Origin: Asparagopsis taxiformis
Taxonomy: Eukaryota; Rhodophyta; Florideophyceae; Bonnemaisoniales; Bonnemaisoniaceae
Assembly: GCA_030407315.1 (NCBI GenBank)
Contig: JALQPE010000059.1
Coordinates: 1 to 64,000 of the forward strand
Length of the DNA: 64,000 nucleotides
Direction: 5' to 3'
Under the pieces are notes generated by a model that saw only the letters and a program-made list of their open reading frames with translations, did not search any database and was not told the origin of the DNA. The translations under genes were made by a program, and so were the position numbers. Within the stretch, counting starts at the first letter, position 1; each line of letters opens with the position of its first letter. Positions 35,338-45,018 of the stretch are shown one piece after another.

Positions 35338-36310
35338 TCCGATGCTTCAGTCGACCGGTAGCCAATGGTCGTGCTGCACCTGTACTTGGCTGACCCAAAA
35401 TAATACCGGGTATTATTTTGCCATACCAAATGCCAGGTGCAGCACTGCCATTGGCTACAGGCTGCCGGCCTCCCCTGGCCAATGACAGTACTGCACCTGT
35501 ACTTGGCATACCCAAAATAATACCGGGTATTATTTTGCCATATCAAATGACAGGTGCAGCACTGCCAGTGGCTACAGGCGGCCGGCAGACCGGCAGCCAA
35601 TGGCAGTACTGCACCTGTACTTGGCATACCCAAAATAATACCGGGTATTATTTTTCCGTACCAAATGGCAGGTGCAGCACTGCCATTGGCTACAGGCGGC
35701 CGGCCGACCGGCAGCCAATGACAGTACTGCACCTGTACTTGGCATACCCAAAATAATACCGGGTATTATTTTGCCATATCAAATGACAGGTGCAGCACTG
35801 CCAGTGGCTACAGGCGGCCGGCAGACCGGCAGCCAATGGCAGTACTGCACCTGTACTTGGCATACCCAAAATAATACCGGGTATTATTTTTCCATACCAA
35901 ATGACAGGTGCAGCACTGCCATTGGCTACAGGCGGCCGGCCGACCGGCAGCCAATGGCAGCACTGCACCTGTACTTAGCAGACCCAAAATAATACCGGGT
36001 ATTATTTTGCCATACAAAAGCCAGGTGCAGCACTGCCATTGGCTACAGGCTGCCGGCCGCCTGTAGCCAATGGCAGTGCTGCACCTGTACTTGGCATACC
36101 CAAAATAATACCGGGTATTATTTTGCCATACCAAATGACAGGTGCAGCACTGCCAGTGGCTGCCGGACGGCTGGCGGCCTCTGGCCAATGACAGTACTGC
36201 ACCTGTACTTGGCATACCCAAAATAATACCGGGTATTATTTTGCCAGACAAAAGCCAGGTGCAACACAGCCAGTGGTTGCAGTCTGACTCCACAAGCTGG
36301 GCCCATGGCT
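35338..36310. repeat. Tandem array of about 118-bp hairpin units, eight copies
   Basis: Each unit is an imperfect palindrome about 95 bp long, centred on AAAATAATACCGGGTATTATTTT-like cores (near 35410, 35528, 35647, 35765, 35883, 36001, 36117 and 36235). The arms are CCAATGGCAGTACTGCACCT and GGTGCAGCACTGCCATTGG. GC-rich spacers (GGCGGCCGGCCGACCGGCAG) join units and form further stems. Reading frames on both strands through it are artefacts of the repeat. Its left edge touches the SNF2 remnant. Confidence 0.92.
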
Positions 36311-36924
36311 GTGCTGGACCTTTTTTTAGGTGTAGTCTAGTATATATACTAGTATATATACTAATATTCGAGACTAGACTGACGTAGATTTAACATCCTT
36401 GCGATGGTCATGCACGCGATGACTTAGGCCTGTGTTTAGCAAGTTACAGCTTGGTCGTCAGTTATATCATGTCAATCGAGATAAATATCACGCAGGCACA
36501 ATTGTACGTAAGTTCGATAGAGTACGGGTCACGATACCGCTCCCTGGCAAAGGACATGAAACCATTTGAAATGGTGCTGTGAAGAAGCTGCTGGCGTACT
36601 GTTCGCGCGTCTACAGCATCCATAAATGTTTCTAGACAATCTTCTTCAATTTCTTTTGATTCGGCTGCCATCATCGTTCAACACAAGCTGGTTGCAAGCA
36701 AACGCCGCAAGGAACTGGAAAAGAACGACAATGATAGTTTTGCAGGCTGTGCGTTGTCACAAACATTCCAACCTTTGACCACGGTGCATGCGCGTCAGTC
36801 CTTTCAAATTATGTGCGCTATCGCATTATGATTCTCAGATTCGATTTCGATCATCATCGAAGGAGACCGAGGGAAACAACTTCATATTTATAATCTCTCT
36901 GTCCCAACACAACCAACACACAAG
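36311..36924. other. Mostly non-coding; one short unidentified minus frame
   Basis: A TAGTATATATACTAGTATAT hairpin is at about 36337-36365. At 36462-36674 a minus-strand frame begins with ATG and gives MMAAESKEIEEDCLETFMDA and about 50 more residues. It is plausible as a first exon (perhaps of the SNF2-like gene to the left) but unidentified. Confidence 0.4.
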
Positions 36925-38485
36925 ATGACAAAGTGGGTTCATTTGGAAGCTTTCTTATTGCTTAGAATCACAATTGTGTACGTTGTTCTAGCTCCGTTTT
37001 GAAAGGTAAGCAAACAACAAACCATCCCAACAACTGTGTAGCCTTCATTCACTCTCACAGATTTAATCAAATGTCCACAGGTGGAGGAGAGTTTCAACAT
37101 GCAGGCAACCCATGATCTTCTCCACAAGTCATGGCGCAACATGGCATCATTTGACCATATGTAATTCCCTGGTGTAGTGCCGCGTACCTTCATCGACCCA
37201 TTAGTCATATCCACATTATCCTACATTCCAAAGGCTATCTTTCACTTATCGTCATTTGCAGCTCTACATCTTATTAGAATAATTCTGGGCATCCTCACGA
37301 CAATCTCACAGCTCATCATTCGCAACTCTTTATCAAATCGCTTCACGCAATCCACCGGTACTTTCTACACATTAATCACAGCCTCCCAATTTCATCTACT
37401 TTTCTACGCTAGTCGAACTCTACTAAACGTCTTCGCTCTCGTTCTGACTAACTTGGCATTCGCCTATCGTATGCGATCCACATGCAACCATGCAGCGTAC
37501 AATGCTATTATACATTATCGATTGCGTGTGCGCTCTTCCGCTCCGAACTCTGTCTATACATTTTCACGACACAGCTAATGGAGCTTGCAACGAAGAGTAT
37601 TCAATTCATACCAACAATTATAAAAGGCGGGTATGCTGCTGTTCTCACAGCGATCTTGAGTATACTGGTTGAATCATACTTCTGGCATCGTCCAAGCTAT
37701 CCGGAATTGGAAGTGTTTTATTTCAACATGGTAGTAAACAAGAGCTCTGCATGGGGCACCGAGCCCTTCCACTGGTACTTTACAAATGCTCTTCCGCGAG
37801 CATTGGGTTGATCGTATGTAGCGGCCATGTTAGCAGTGATTTCGCGGCGGCAACTTTTGTTATCATTTATCATTGGTAATGCCCGTTGTGGGCTTTGTCA
37901 TGATGTATTCCGTGCTGCCTCACAAGGAGCTGCGATTTATTTTCTATGCCCTCCCCCCCCGTTCTTAACGTTGCTGCAGCGGTTGCGGCGGATAGCGCGT
38001 ATCGAGGACAGAAGGGTCAGATGGAGATGATATTCGCCAACTGGAGAGGCAGGGAGACAGAGATCGTGAAGGTGCAAAGGTGGTGGTTAATTTGAGATGC
38101 AGTTGTATTTATGTTGGTTCTGGCAAATTTGGCTGCAAGCACATTGCAGACAATTGTGTCTGTGTCGGCATCACGAGCAAATTATCCGTCGGGAGTTGCG
38201 ATGCGCAAAATGCACGAGATAGAGGGGAGGCTGTATTCGCAGAGCGGTATGTGTGGGGAAGCGAGGGTTCACATCGATGTGGATAGTGCTATGAATGGGA
38301 TCACACAATTTGTGTATGACCATGGCAGAAAGTGTCCGCAATGGAAGTATTCCAAAGAGGAGGATGTTGGAAAGATTGAGTGGAGAAGTTTCACTCATCT
38401 CATTTCAGCACAAGGATCTCATGAGGGGTTCAGCGTCATTCATGCGCAACTGAGTTTCGCGGGTATCTACTTGAGAAGAGGATGA
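36925..38485 (+). pseudogene. ALG12: ALG12 alpha-1,6-mannosyltransferase, decayed, with an intron
   Basis: ALG12 adds the eighth mannose to the lipid-linked N-glycan in the ER and belongs to family GT22. Exon 1, 36925-37005, ends PF-stop-K; exon 2 begins VEESFNMQATHDLL, the invariant GT22 motif. The intron, 37006-37080, is GTAAG...CCACAG. Then FPGVVPRTFIDP, SQFHLLFYASRTLLNVFALV, and, after a one-base shift near 37510, LVESYFWHRPSYPELEVFYF, NMVVNKSSAWGTEPFHWYF and TNALPRALG; then in other frames [29 protein letters not shown] and a tail with ASRANYPSGVAMRKMHE. All main blocks of the family are present in order. In-frame stops (TGA in exon 1, TAA before FPGVVP) and at least three frameshifts make it inactive. 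It is cargo of element Q and kept its intron, so it was captured as DNA. Confidence 0.88.
37006..37080 (+). other. Spliceosomal intron of the ALG12 remnant
   Basis: 75 bp, GTAAGC at the 5' end and CCACAG at the 3' end. It separates PF*K from VEESFN at the exact point expected for a phase 0 intron, and shows what introns of this genome look like. Confidence 0.8.
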
Positions 38486-38833
38486 ATTCGTTTAGAACCG
38501 CATACTTTTGTATTGAGGCGGTGGACGTGGTGCACAACGCGTTTATTGCACGCACCGATGTGCTGCGACGGCACGCGTGGCGGGAGGAATTACAGGTGAA
38601 TGAACATATGACCTTTTTTCCTCGACGCGCGTAAGGCGCATCTCAAGGTCGGGTATTTGGCCAGCGTGTTTGTGCACCATCGGGCGCGCAAATATTCGAA
38701 ATGCTACTTTTCGATCCGGTTCAGGGAGGAAAAGTTTCGTGCGCTGCTGGACTATGACGACCGCTTCGAATGGCACCTGGAGTGCGGCAAGTCGCTTCCG
38801 GACTGGGTGAGGAATCATATGCGAGAGATTTAA
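38482..38833 (+). pseudogene. Glycosyltransferase C-terminal fragment (GT2/GT12-like)
   Basis: The frame from 38482 reads CIEAVDVVHNAFIARTDVLR, AWREELQVNEHMTFF and, after a one-base shift in a T/C run near 38620, LDARKAHLKVGYLASVFVHH, ending at TAA 38831-38833 after PDWVRNHMREI. The pattern VDxVxNxFxART..L...W...L.VNEH..FFL..K.....V.Y...V.V.H resembles the end of beta-1,4-N-acetylgalactosaminyltransferase-like and related enzymes. The N-terminal part is absent. It follows the ALG12 remnant directly, overlapping its last codon region, which suggests joined fragments rather than native neighbours. Confidence 0.45.
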
Positions 38834-38893
38834 CGGTCGTGGAGCGCTACTTATTGTGACGGCTGGGCTGGGATGGAAGAGGCTAACTAGAGC

Positions 38894-38931
38894 GTGTGTG
38901 TGTGTGTATAGTTAACACACACACATTATAA
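38894..38931. repeat. TG microsatellite with inverted CA run
   Basis: GTGTGTGTGTGTG, then TATAGTTA, then ACACACACACA: a simple repeat that can fold on itself. Confidence 0.9.
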
Positions 38932-40453
38932 TGTAAAACAGAGTATAAATGTCGCGGCACGCTCGTCAATTCAGTCCGGTCGGTAGGACGGTGATGGGCT
39001 ACTCGGAGGGCGATTACAGCGTGTGTGCTCGTGTATGACGGGACAGTGGGCGAGGTCGCTCTGCATGGATTCAGACGGTGTATTCCTCAATTGCATCCAC
39101 CTTCCGACGCGCGGTCCATCTCCCGCGAGTGATGAATTGTGCGTGCAAGTGGATGGAATGCAACGTATCACGACGTAGAATCACGCGCGTGCTAGCGCGG
39201 GTACAAATCAAGCTATCGAGAGATCGAGGCGATGATCGCCTCGATATGATGTCGAGTCACGTCATTGGTGCGCAATCTCGCGGGTATAAAACACTCGCGA
39301 TGCGTCGACGCATCGGATGCAACGCATGGCCATCGGCGAGTTGTGCGAGGCTCGGCTCAGATCGGCTCGGATCAGATGCGCTTCATCCGTGGGTCGCTCG
39401 CTCACGCGTCCGGTTTCTGTCCGTTGACGGCAATCGTGTGCAAGAGATCGCCTCTGGCCATGTTGGGCATACTTGTCGTCGACGGATCGAGAGCGGACCC
39501 GCGAGCGAGTGTCGTCGTGATGCAAGCGCTGATTTCACACAAGATGGTTGGCCGACAAGTGGCCACTTGCCCCGGGGTATGTCGCGACTTGTCGTGAGAC
39601 GACACGTCGTTGCATTGCAGGGCGACGAATGGTATACGCACAAGTCTGACGCCATGGGAGCGTTGGATGTTGCGCACACGCGCGCGCACGGCACATCATC
39701 GACGCGGAAAGCGCGTACCGACCGGACCGTTTCCCAGTATGCCATGCCATCGCGTGGCGTGCTGCCGCACAGTCGTGTCGTCCCACATGTGGGACTCGAG
39801 AGACGTCGATTGCGTCATGCCGCCCGTTGCTGCGTGTAGATCACATCCATATGTCGTGTGCCTCTTGCGTCGCAACCGAGTGCACGCTCCCCCTGTGCGC
39901 CCGCTCCGGCGTCCGCTCGATGCGCCGCGCCGCACTGCTCCGCAGAGTCTGTGCGTCCGTATCACGTGACCGCCGCGCCCCAGCGTCCAGGAATAGCTGC
40001 CGTTGCTCGAGCCACCTGACGCGAGTCGCTGACTCGCATGATAAATATTGCACGTGTCGCGCTGCCTGCGCTGCGGCGCGTCGGACGGTGCGATGCGACG
40101 AGACGAGACGTGGTGTGGATGCATTTCGAAATGATGGAGTTGTGCTTATTTTTGGTGCTAAATTCCATGCAATGAAGAAGAACCATGAGAATATCGCCAA
40201 AAAAAATTGACTGGCACGCGCTTGAATTGTTGAATCCACTTGATGATCAACCAGAATTTGCGCTCAACATCAGCAGCTTAGTCCAGCGCTCGTGTTCCCT
40301 TCCTTCCTCCACAATCTTATCACAATCACCCCCTAAACTCACTCAACCGATATGCAATTCAAGTCAGCACGCTCCCGAGCGCACGACCGGGAACTCACAG
40401 ACTCACGTGCCGATTCATACGGATCTGGCAGCAGTCATGCTCGTCACAGTACC
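38932..40453. other. GC-rich island without a recognised gene
   Basis: Between about 39000 and 40100 the base composition is much richer in GC and CpG than the surroundings. Frames up to 253 codons (39078-39839, plus) exist on several frames and both strands, but their composition (Arg, Ser, His) looks like open frames by low stop density. A palindrome ATCGAGGCGAT-G-ATCGCCTCGAT lies at 39223-39245. From about 40190 it becomes AT-rich again. Confidence 0.5.
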
Positions 40454-40740
40454 ACGAGTACATGGCATACCCAAAATAATACCGGGTATAGTTTTTCCAT
40501 ACCAAATGCCAGGTGCAGCACTGCCATTGGCTACAGGCGGCCTGCCGACCGGCAGCCAATGGCAGTACTGCACCTGTACTTGGCATACCCAAAATAATAC
40601 CGGGTATTATTTTACCATACCAAATGACAGGTGCAGCACTGCCATTGGCTACAGGCGGCCTGCCGACCGGCAGCCAATAGCAGTACTGCACCTGTACTTG
40701 GCGTACCCAAAATAATACCGGGTATAGTCCATGGCTGTGT
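40454..40740. repeat. Three more copies of the ATACCGGGTAT hairpin unit
   Basis: Cores near 40485, 40602 and 40720, with the same arms and GC spacer as 35338-36310 and high similarity to it, in the same orientation. Confidence 0.9.
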
Positions 40741-42394
40741 TGGAGCCTTTTTCAGGTGCAGTCTAGTATTTGAGAAAAGTCGAAATTATTAAGCTTGGAT
40801 GCATGACGGTCATTGGCAGTAGTATCCTGTTCATCTTCAAGTAAGATGCATTTTCGAAGAGAGCATTATGTTTTCCTGCATGGATACCATTCCATTTCAT
40901 CTGGGATCGAAACTTTTACAGTATCCAGAAGGAAAGATGCATTTGTAGTTGGAGACTTGTCGACCTCCAACTCAATAATAGGAACAGTATAGTCCTCCGG
41001 GAGCCCATCATTTGCTATGGGTATGATTACAATTCCTGGAGGATGTTCACCATTCATTATCTCTATCTCGCCCTCAATGAACCGACCAGTTTTAGAGTTG
41101 ATTTCATAATAGCTGTAGACGGGAATACTCTAGTTGATGTCGTCGACAAGCTTTCAGTCGATTTTGCGAATCTCAACATATCTTTTGATCCTGGATGGAT
41201 CGATATGTAATGGACTATTGCGTGCCCATAATGACATTACAATCCTCTGAATAGACTTTCAACTGGGTGAGAAAAGAGCTACCAATCCACTTTGGAAAAT
41301 AATACGACCTATAAAGTACTCAAGATCCTTCCATTTCTATATTCCCTAACTATACCATTTTCTAGTGGAAGAAAACACGACACGATTCTGGGTCCTCTGT
41401 CATAATAATTTTGGGAACTCTAACAGACGGTGCTCATGAAGAGACTGTTTCATCTACAAATGCTGTTCTCGTGGGCTCCTCTGTATACAGGAAATCTGGA
41501 GGAATGAGTAACACTATCGTTCTGATTCGAGAGTCTGAAGAGTAAGACTGTATCAACCACAGATATTCTTACTCCTGGACACTTGCGTCCCTCAAAGTAG
41601 AGAACTGCAGGAGAACTCTCAGCTGCCGGACAAAACCAATTTAAAGTATTCGGACTCGTTCTCATTCACATGGAAACCTGTTCAGGGCCCTCTCCCATAT
41701 GGAACTCTCGAGCTAGTTCCCAGGAACATCTTTTAGGAACCGCATACTTGAACCTCCCTGCCAGCATCTTCAGCGGACATACCATCTGCAGCGAGCTAGA
41801 CAGAATTGGGAATGATGCTATTGTTGGACAGAATAGTTCTCCTGTAGATGCACCTCGTCCTACCGTACACGATTTCGCCTCCCAGTAGAACGTTTGTCTA
41901 TCTTTTCTAGATGGGTCTACACGACAGTTCAGAATTAGTCTACCTCGACTAAGTCGATGGTATCGATCAATGCATCATTCATATCTTTCTTGCCTGTTTC
42001 TTCCACCAGGGCGTGTCTACATTCTGTACCAATGATTGACCTCCACTTGGCAAAATATTCCTCAAAATAATACCCGGTATTATTTTCCACACTAATCTGC
42101 CAGGTGGAGCTACGGCATTGGATAGGATTGCACAGGCCCCGAAGCTATTACAGGCGTGCTCAATGACAGGGTAAAACTCTTAACCGTCGTAGATATGACG
42201 CTTTCTAGTCGCAGTGTGAGCGGAAAAATAAGAACGATAGCTTTTGTTTCCAGTACACCAGGTATTTACGTAGCAATTCTTCCCCTCATGCCCTAGACAG
42301 GTTCATATCGAAAGGTTTCTATTTCTCCTCAGTCTGCCTCGTCGTAATTATTTTACTTCAGAGGTTATGAAACTTTACTTATCCGCTTCCATAA
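40741..42394. other. No gene seen; one lone hairpin unit
   Basis: AT-rich sequence with short frames only. A single decayed unit with AAAATAATACCCGGTATTAT lies at about 42050-42130. Phrases such as TCCTGGA and GAACT repeat loosely, but no repeat family is clear. Confidence 0.5.
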
Positions 42395-43918
42395 TCAATC
42401 CTCCTCATCAAGGAAAACTTCAACGTAGCTTTCATTCCCATCATCTTCATCTCCATGTGCACTATCCTCCTCAAAAGCTGTACTCCTCTGGTTGAAATGT
42501 AGTTCATCAAATTTCTCGTTAGTAATTGTCAGTACTTCTTCGCAGAGATGCTTCTTGCAGATTCGCTCACTCGGCAACATCGCCTTTCCTAATTGTTTGA
42601 GCTCGTCCTGTACACTTCCTTCGAAGGTATTACCTGATTGTACCTTGAAAATTCCTAGAATCCCGGAAGCGATTGCATAGACAAATCTGAGTGAATTGCA
42701 GGAACGTCGCAGGAAAACCATTCTACTCGTACATTGAAGGAATGCAATTGCAGTGTTCAGGGATACCTCTAGGATATTGATTCTCCTTCGGATCATCCTT
42801 TTGGCCATACATCCCGATATCTCGACTTCGTACTGAATGATGACAACCATCTCTTTCCGCTCAGTGATGAATTGTTTCAAGATCTCGGAATTCTTGTCAT
42901 CCACAACTTTCCGTTCCTCAAGCCTTAGATTTCCGTTGGTCACACGGGTATCGGGGATAACGTCCATATCTCGAATGATATCGTGAGTTGGAAACTCGAA
43001 AGTGATAGAGGCGTCCTTTTCCAACATTAGAGCGAACCCCAGTTCGACAAGGAATCGATTGCGCACCTGCTCTCTAGACTTGTTCAGGAAACCGAGCACC
43101 TTTGTCTGCGCAACTTTTGAAACAGCCAAAGATATTTCACGCTTGCTCAATTGTCCACCATTTCCATCTGTTTTCCTCCGCTTCCTAGCCCCTCCGTCAA
43201 TGCTTCCAGCAGGCTGGTTTCGGCCATCGCCAGTAGCACCATACACAACTTCTTCGATTATTTTGTCCGGAATGTACTTGTTCTCCTTCCAGATGTTGAA
43301 CGCATTCGAATCGCGTCCAGAGCTCGAGCCTTCCATTGTACGGCCTGTACCCGACTTTTCCTTCTGAATATTCCTCAGGAGAGACATCACCACTTGGAAA
43401 CGAAGCTCGATGTTGTTCTTCCCGGTGCTGGATTGGAACACATCTCTCTTGTCATTGCTCTGCTTCGCAAACATCATTGCAGAGAGCAACCGGCACCCGC
43501 GGAGGTCGTAGATTCCTTGGTTGGTGTAAATTGTCGCCCCAGCATCAATCTTGTCGACCAGCAAAGGTACCACAGTTCCAAATACTGCACACAGAAAATT
43601 GTAAGAAAACGATAGTTCTGCTGACTGCGAGATGCGCAACCGGTCCCTCTCCTTGTCAGTCATCCCCTTCTTCGAATTGCCCTGACTCTGCTGTAATAAA
43701 CCATCACAGATGTCTTTCACACCCTGCAGTTCCGTTACTATAAATTCGGCGCGACTCATCAGCTTTTCGATTTGCTGGCGATGGGAAGTTCGATCATCGT
43801 CGATTTCATCCATCCTCTCCCCAATACGACGAACTTCCCCAGTCACTGTCCTGAATCCCTCTCGAATAATCCCTGCTAGGCAGTCATTTGGATTTTCCTC
43901 ACGACGCTGAGATTCCAT
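42395..43918 (-). CDS. Unidentified 507-residue protein, the one long intact ORF in element Q
   Basis: Open from ATG 43918 to the stop at 42395, in a region where all other genes are broken; the frame stays open about 11 codons further upstream (from a GTG at 43951). The N-terminal part (about residues 1-90) is charged with spaced Ile/Leu and may form a coiled coil (GEVRRIGERMDEIDDD). The middle has a basic, nuclear-signal-like GGARKRRKTDGNGG near residue 245, then a mixed alpha/beta-looking part (FLVELGFALMLEKDASITFE). The C-terminus is acidic (EEDSAHGDEDDGNE, ending EVFLDEED). I recognise no domain. CACTA elements often carry a second, DNA-binding protein besides the transposase, and the nuclear signal and acidic tail would suit that, but this is inference. 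It lies about 300 bp inside the right subterminal repeats. Confidence 0.6.
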   Translation of the reverse strand: MESQRREENPNDCLAGIIREGFRTVTGEVRRIGERMDEIDDDRTSHRQQIEKLMSRAEFIVTELQGVKDICDGLLQQSQGNSKKGMTDKERDRLRISQSAELSFSYNFLCAVFGTVVPLLVDKIDAGATIYTNQGIYDLRGCRLLSAMMFAKQSNDKRDVFQSSTGKNNIELRFQVVMSLLRNIQKEKSGTGRTMEGSSSGRDSNAFNIWKENKYIPDKIIEEVVYGATGDGRNQPAGSIDGGARKRRKTDGNGGQLSKREISLAVSKVAQTKVLGFLNKSREQVRNRFLVELGFALMLEKDASITFEFPTHDIIRDMDVIPDTRVTNGNLRLEERKVVDDKNSEILKQFITERKEMVVIIQYEVEISGCMAKRMIRRRINILEVSLNTAIAFLQCTSRMVFLRRSCNSLRFVYAIASGILGIFKVQSGNTFEGSVQDELKQLGKAMLPSERICKKHLCEEVLTITNEKFDELHFNQRSTAFEEDSAHGDEDDGNESYVEVFLDEED

Positions 43919-44234
43919 CTTCCGTCGAACTTCGCCTCCCGTTCCAATCACAAAGTGTCACTCCAAGTGCTTTTTCTGCAACGAGAATGCTAGCAATAGT
44001 AACAAATAATGCTAACTACTCTACTCATATCCTCGGAAAACGACCGATTTTCTCCTACCTTTTCTGTAACGGTCATCTCCATGTGACCACGCATCCTCTA
44101 TACTTCTCACTACTAGTAGCTTCAGAATAGTTTCCTCTCTTATCTACTTGAACTCATATGCAAACACATTTCACAATGACCCTATCCTGTACAACTATTT
44201 CAATGTTGAGTCTCAGATATTACCAAACACCAAT
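43919..44234. other. Upstream region of the 507-codon ORF
   Basis: AT-rich, no gene. It should hold the promoter of the minus-strand ORF; no single TATA box stands out. Confidence 0.4.
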
Positions 44235-44605
44235 TACTATCAAGGCAGTACTTGCAGGCAGTACAATTCACTGCCGGAGCCAGTATATTTTACTGCCTGA
44301 TTCTAATGCCAGGTCATTTGCCAGGGCTGTACTGTACGGCAGTACATTCCATTGCAGAAATCATCAAAAATCACTGCATTGCACTACTGCCCTGTGGTAC
44401 CAGCAAAAATTACTAGAATTTGCTATCGTACAGTACTGAATTCTGCTACATACCGTACTGCCAGGAAATTTTGTATTTTACTGCCTGCGGCACTAGAACT
44501 GAAAAAATTAAAATAGTAATTTTACTGCCTCAGGCACTACATTGTTCAGGCAGTGATTTTTACTGCCTCAGGCAGTAAATTTACTACATTTTTTGATCTC
44601 AAACT
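44235..44605. repeat. Right subterminal repeats of element Q
   Basis: GGCAGTACAATTCACTGCC, TATTTTACTGCCTG and TTTTTACTGCCTCAGGCAGT motifs, mirroring 29540-29720. Confidence 0.85.
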
Positions 44606-44613
44606 CAGTAGTG

Positions 44614-45018
44614 ATCAGCGCAAAAACTTCGACAACGCGTGAGTGAATGTCGAAGCTCTTGCTCGGGTCACCCACGCTGGGAATGGAGCCATCCAGCATC
44701 CTCAACACATCCGAAACGTTCCAATACTCGGCCACCTCCTTCACGTACCCGAAGATTTCCAACAAACCAGCAATCCATTCCTGCCCAATGGTACCAACCG
44801 AGTTCGGTTTCAGCCCGGCCCACCAACGGCTACAAGTGTAGTACGCCGTCATCTCGAGGTTGACACAATTTTGGACGTCCGGAGCACCCCTAAACGATCC
44901 GTTGAACAACAATTTCACCGTACACCCAGCGAGATTCTCCGTCGAAGAGAACTGCACGAACTCTGGCCTGTTCGGAATAGTTTTCTGCAGCCAAATCCGT
45001 TTTCAAGAATTGCTCCAT
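44614..45018 (-). pseudogene. Upstream half of the gene split by element Q
   Basis: An ATG at 45018 starts MEQFLKTDLAAENYSEQARV ... GESRWVYGEIVVQ. After a frame change near 44900 it continues NCVNLEMTAYYTCSRWWAGL, GQEWIAGLLEIFGYVKEVAE, DVLRMLDGSIPSVGDPSKSF and SRVVEVFAL at the edge of element Q, then into 29512. The composition is clearly protein-like. No domain recognised. A competing open frame just upstream (GRWLVVEEVCNDGAILENG) overlaps the start, so the start is uncertain. Confidence 0.5.

Larger units (their letters stand above)
29513..44613. mobile_element. Element Q: 15.1-kb CACTA-like transposon nested in element P
   Basis: The left end is CACTACTGTGTCTGAAATC and the right end, reversed, CACTACTGAGTTTGAGATC (16 of 19 bases match). 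AT flanks both sides (29511-29512 and 44614-44615) as a 2-bp duplication. Both ends carry GGCAGTAAATTTACTGCC-type subterminal palindromes, a sister version of those of P. Taking Q out restores one reading frame across the site. Cargo: SNF2/RING helicase, ALG12 and glycosyltransferase remnants, hairpin arrays, and one intact 507-codon ORF. The ends are less alike than those of P, which suggests an older insertion, made before P moved into the chromovirus. Confidence 0.8.

Noticed and set aside
35306..36387. Open frames of up to 161 codons on both strands in the hairpin array
   Set aside because: The same short phrases recur in every repeat unit; the frames exist because the unit length is close to a multiple of three in places, not because a protein is encoded.
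39078..39839. 253-codon plus-strand frame as a gene
   Set aside because: Overlapping frames of similar length exist on the other strand, composition is Arg/Ser/His-rich, and no family motif was found; listed only as a GC-rich island.
40185..40715. 176-codon plus-strand frame
   Set aside because: Its second half is the same hairpin repeat as at 35338-36310 and its first half has no recognisable feature.
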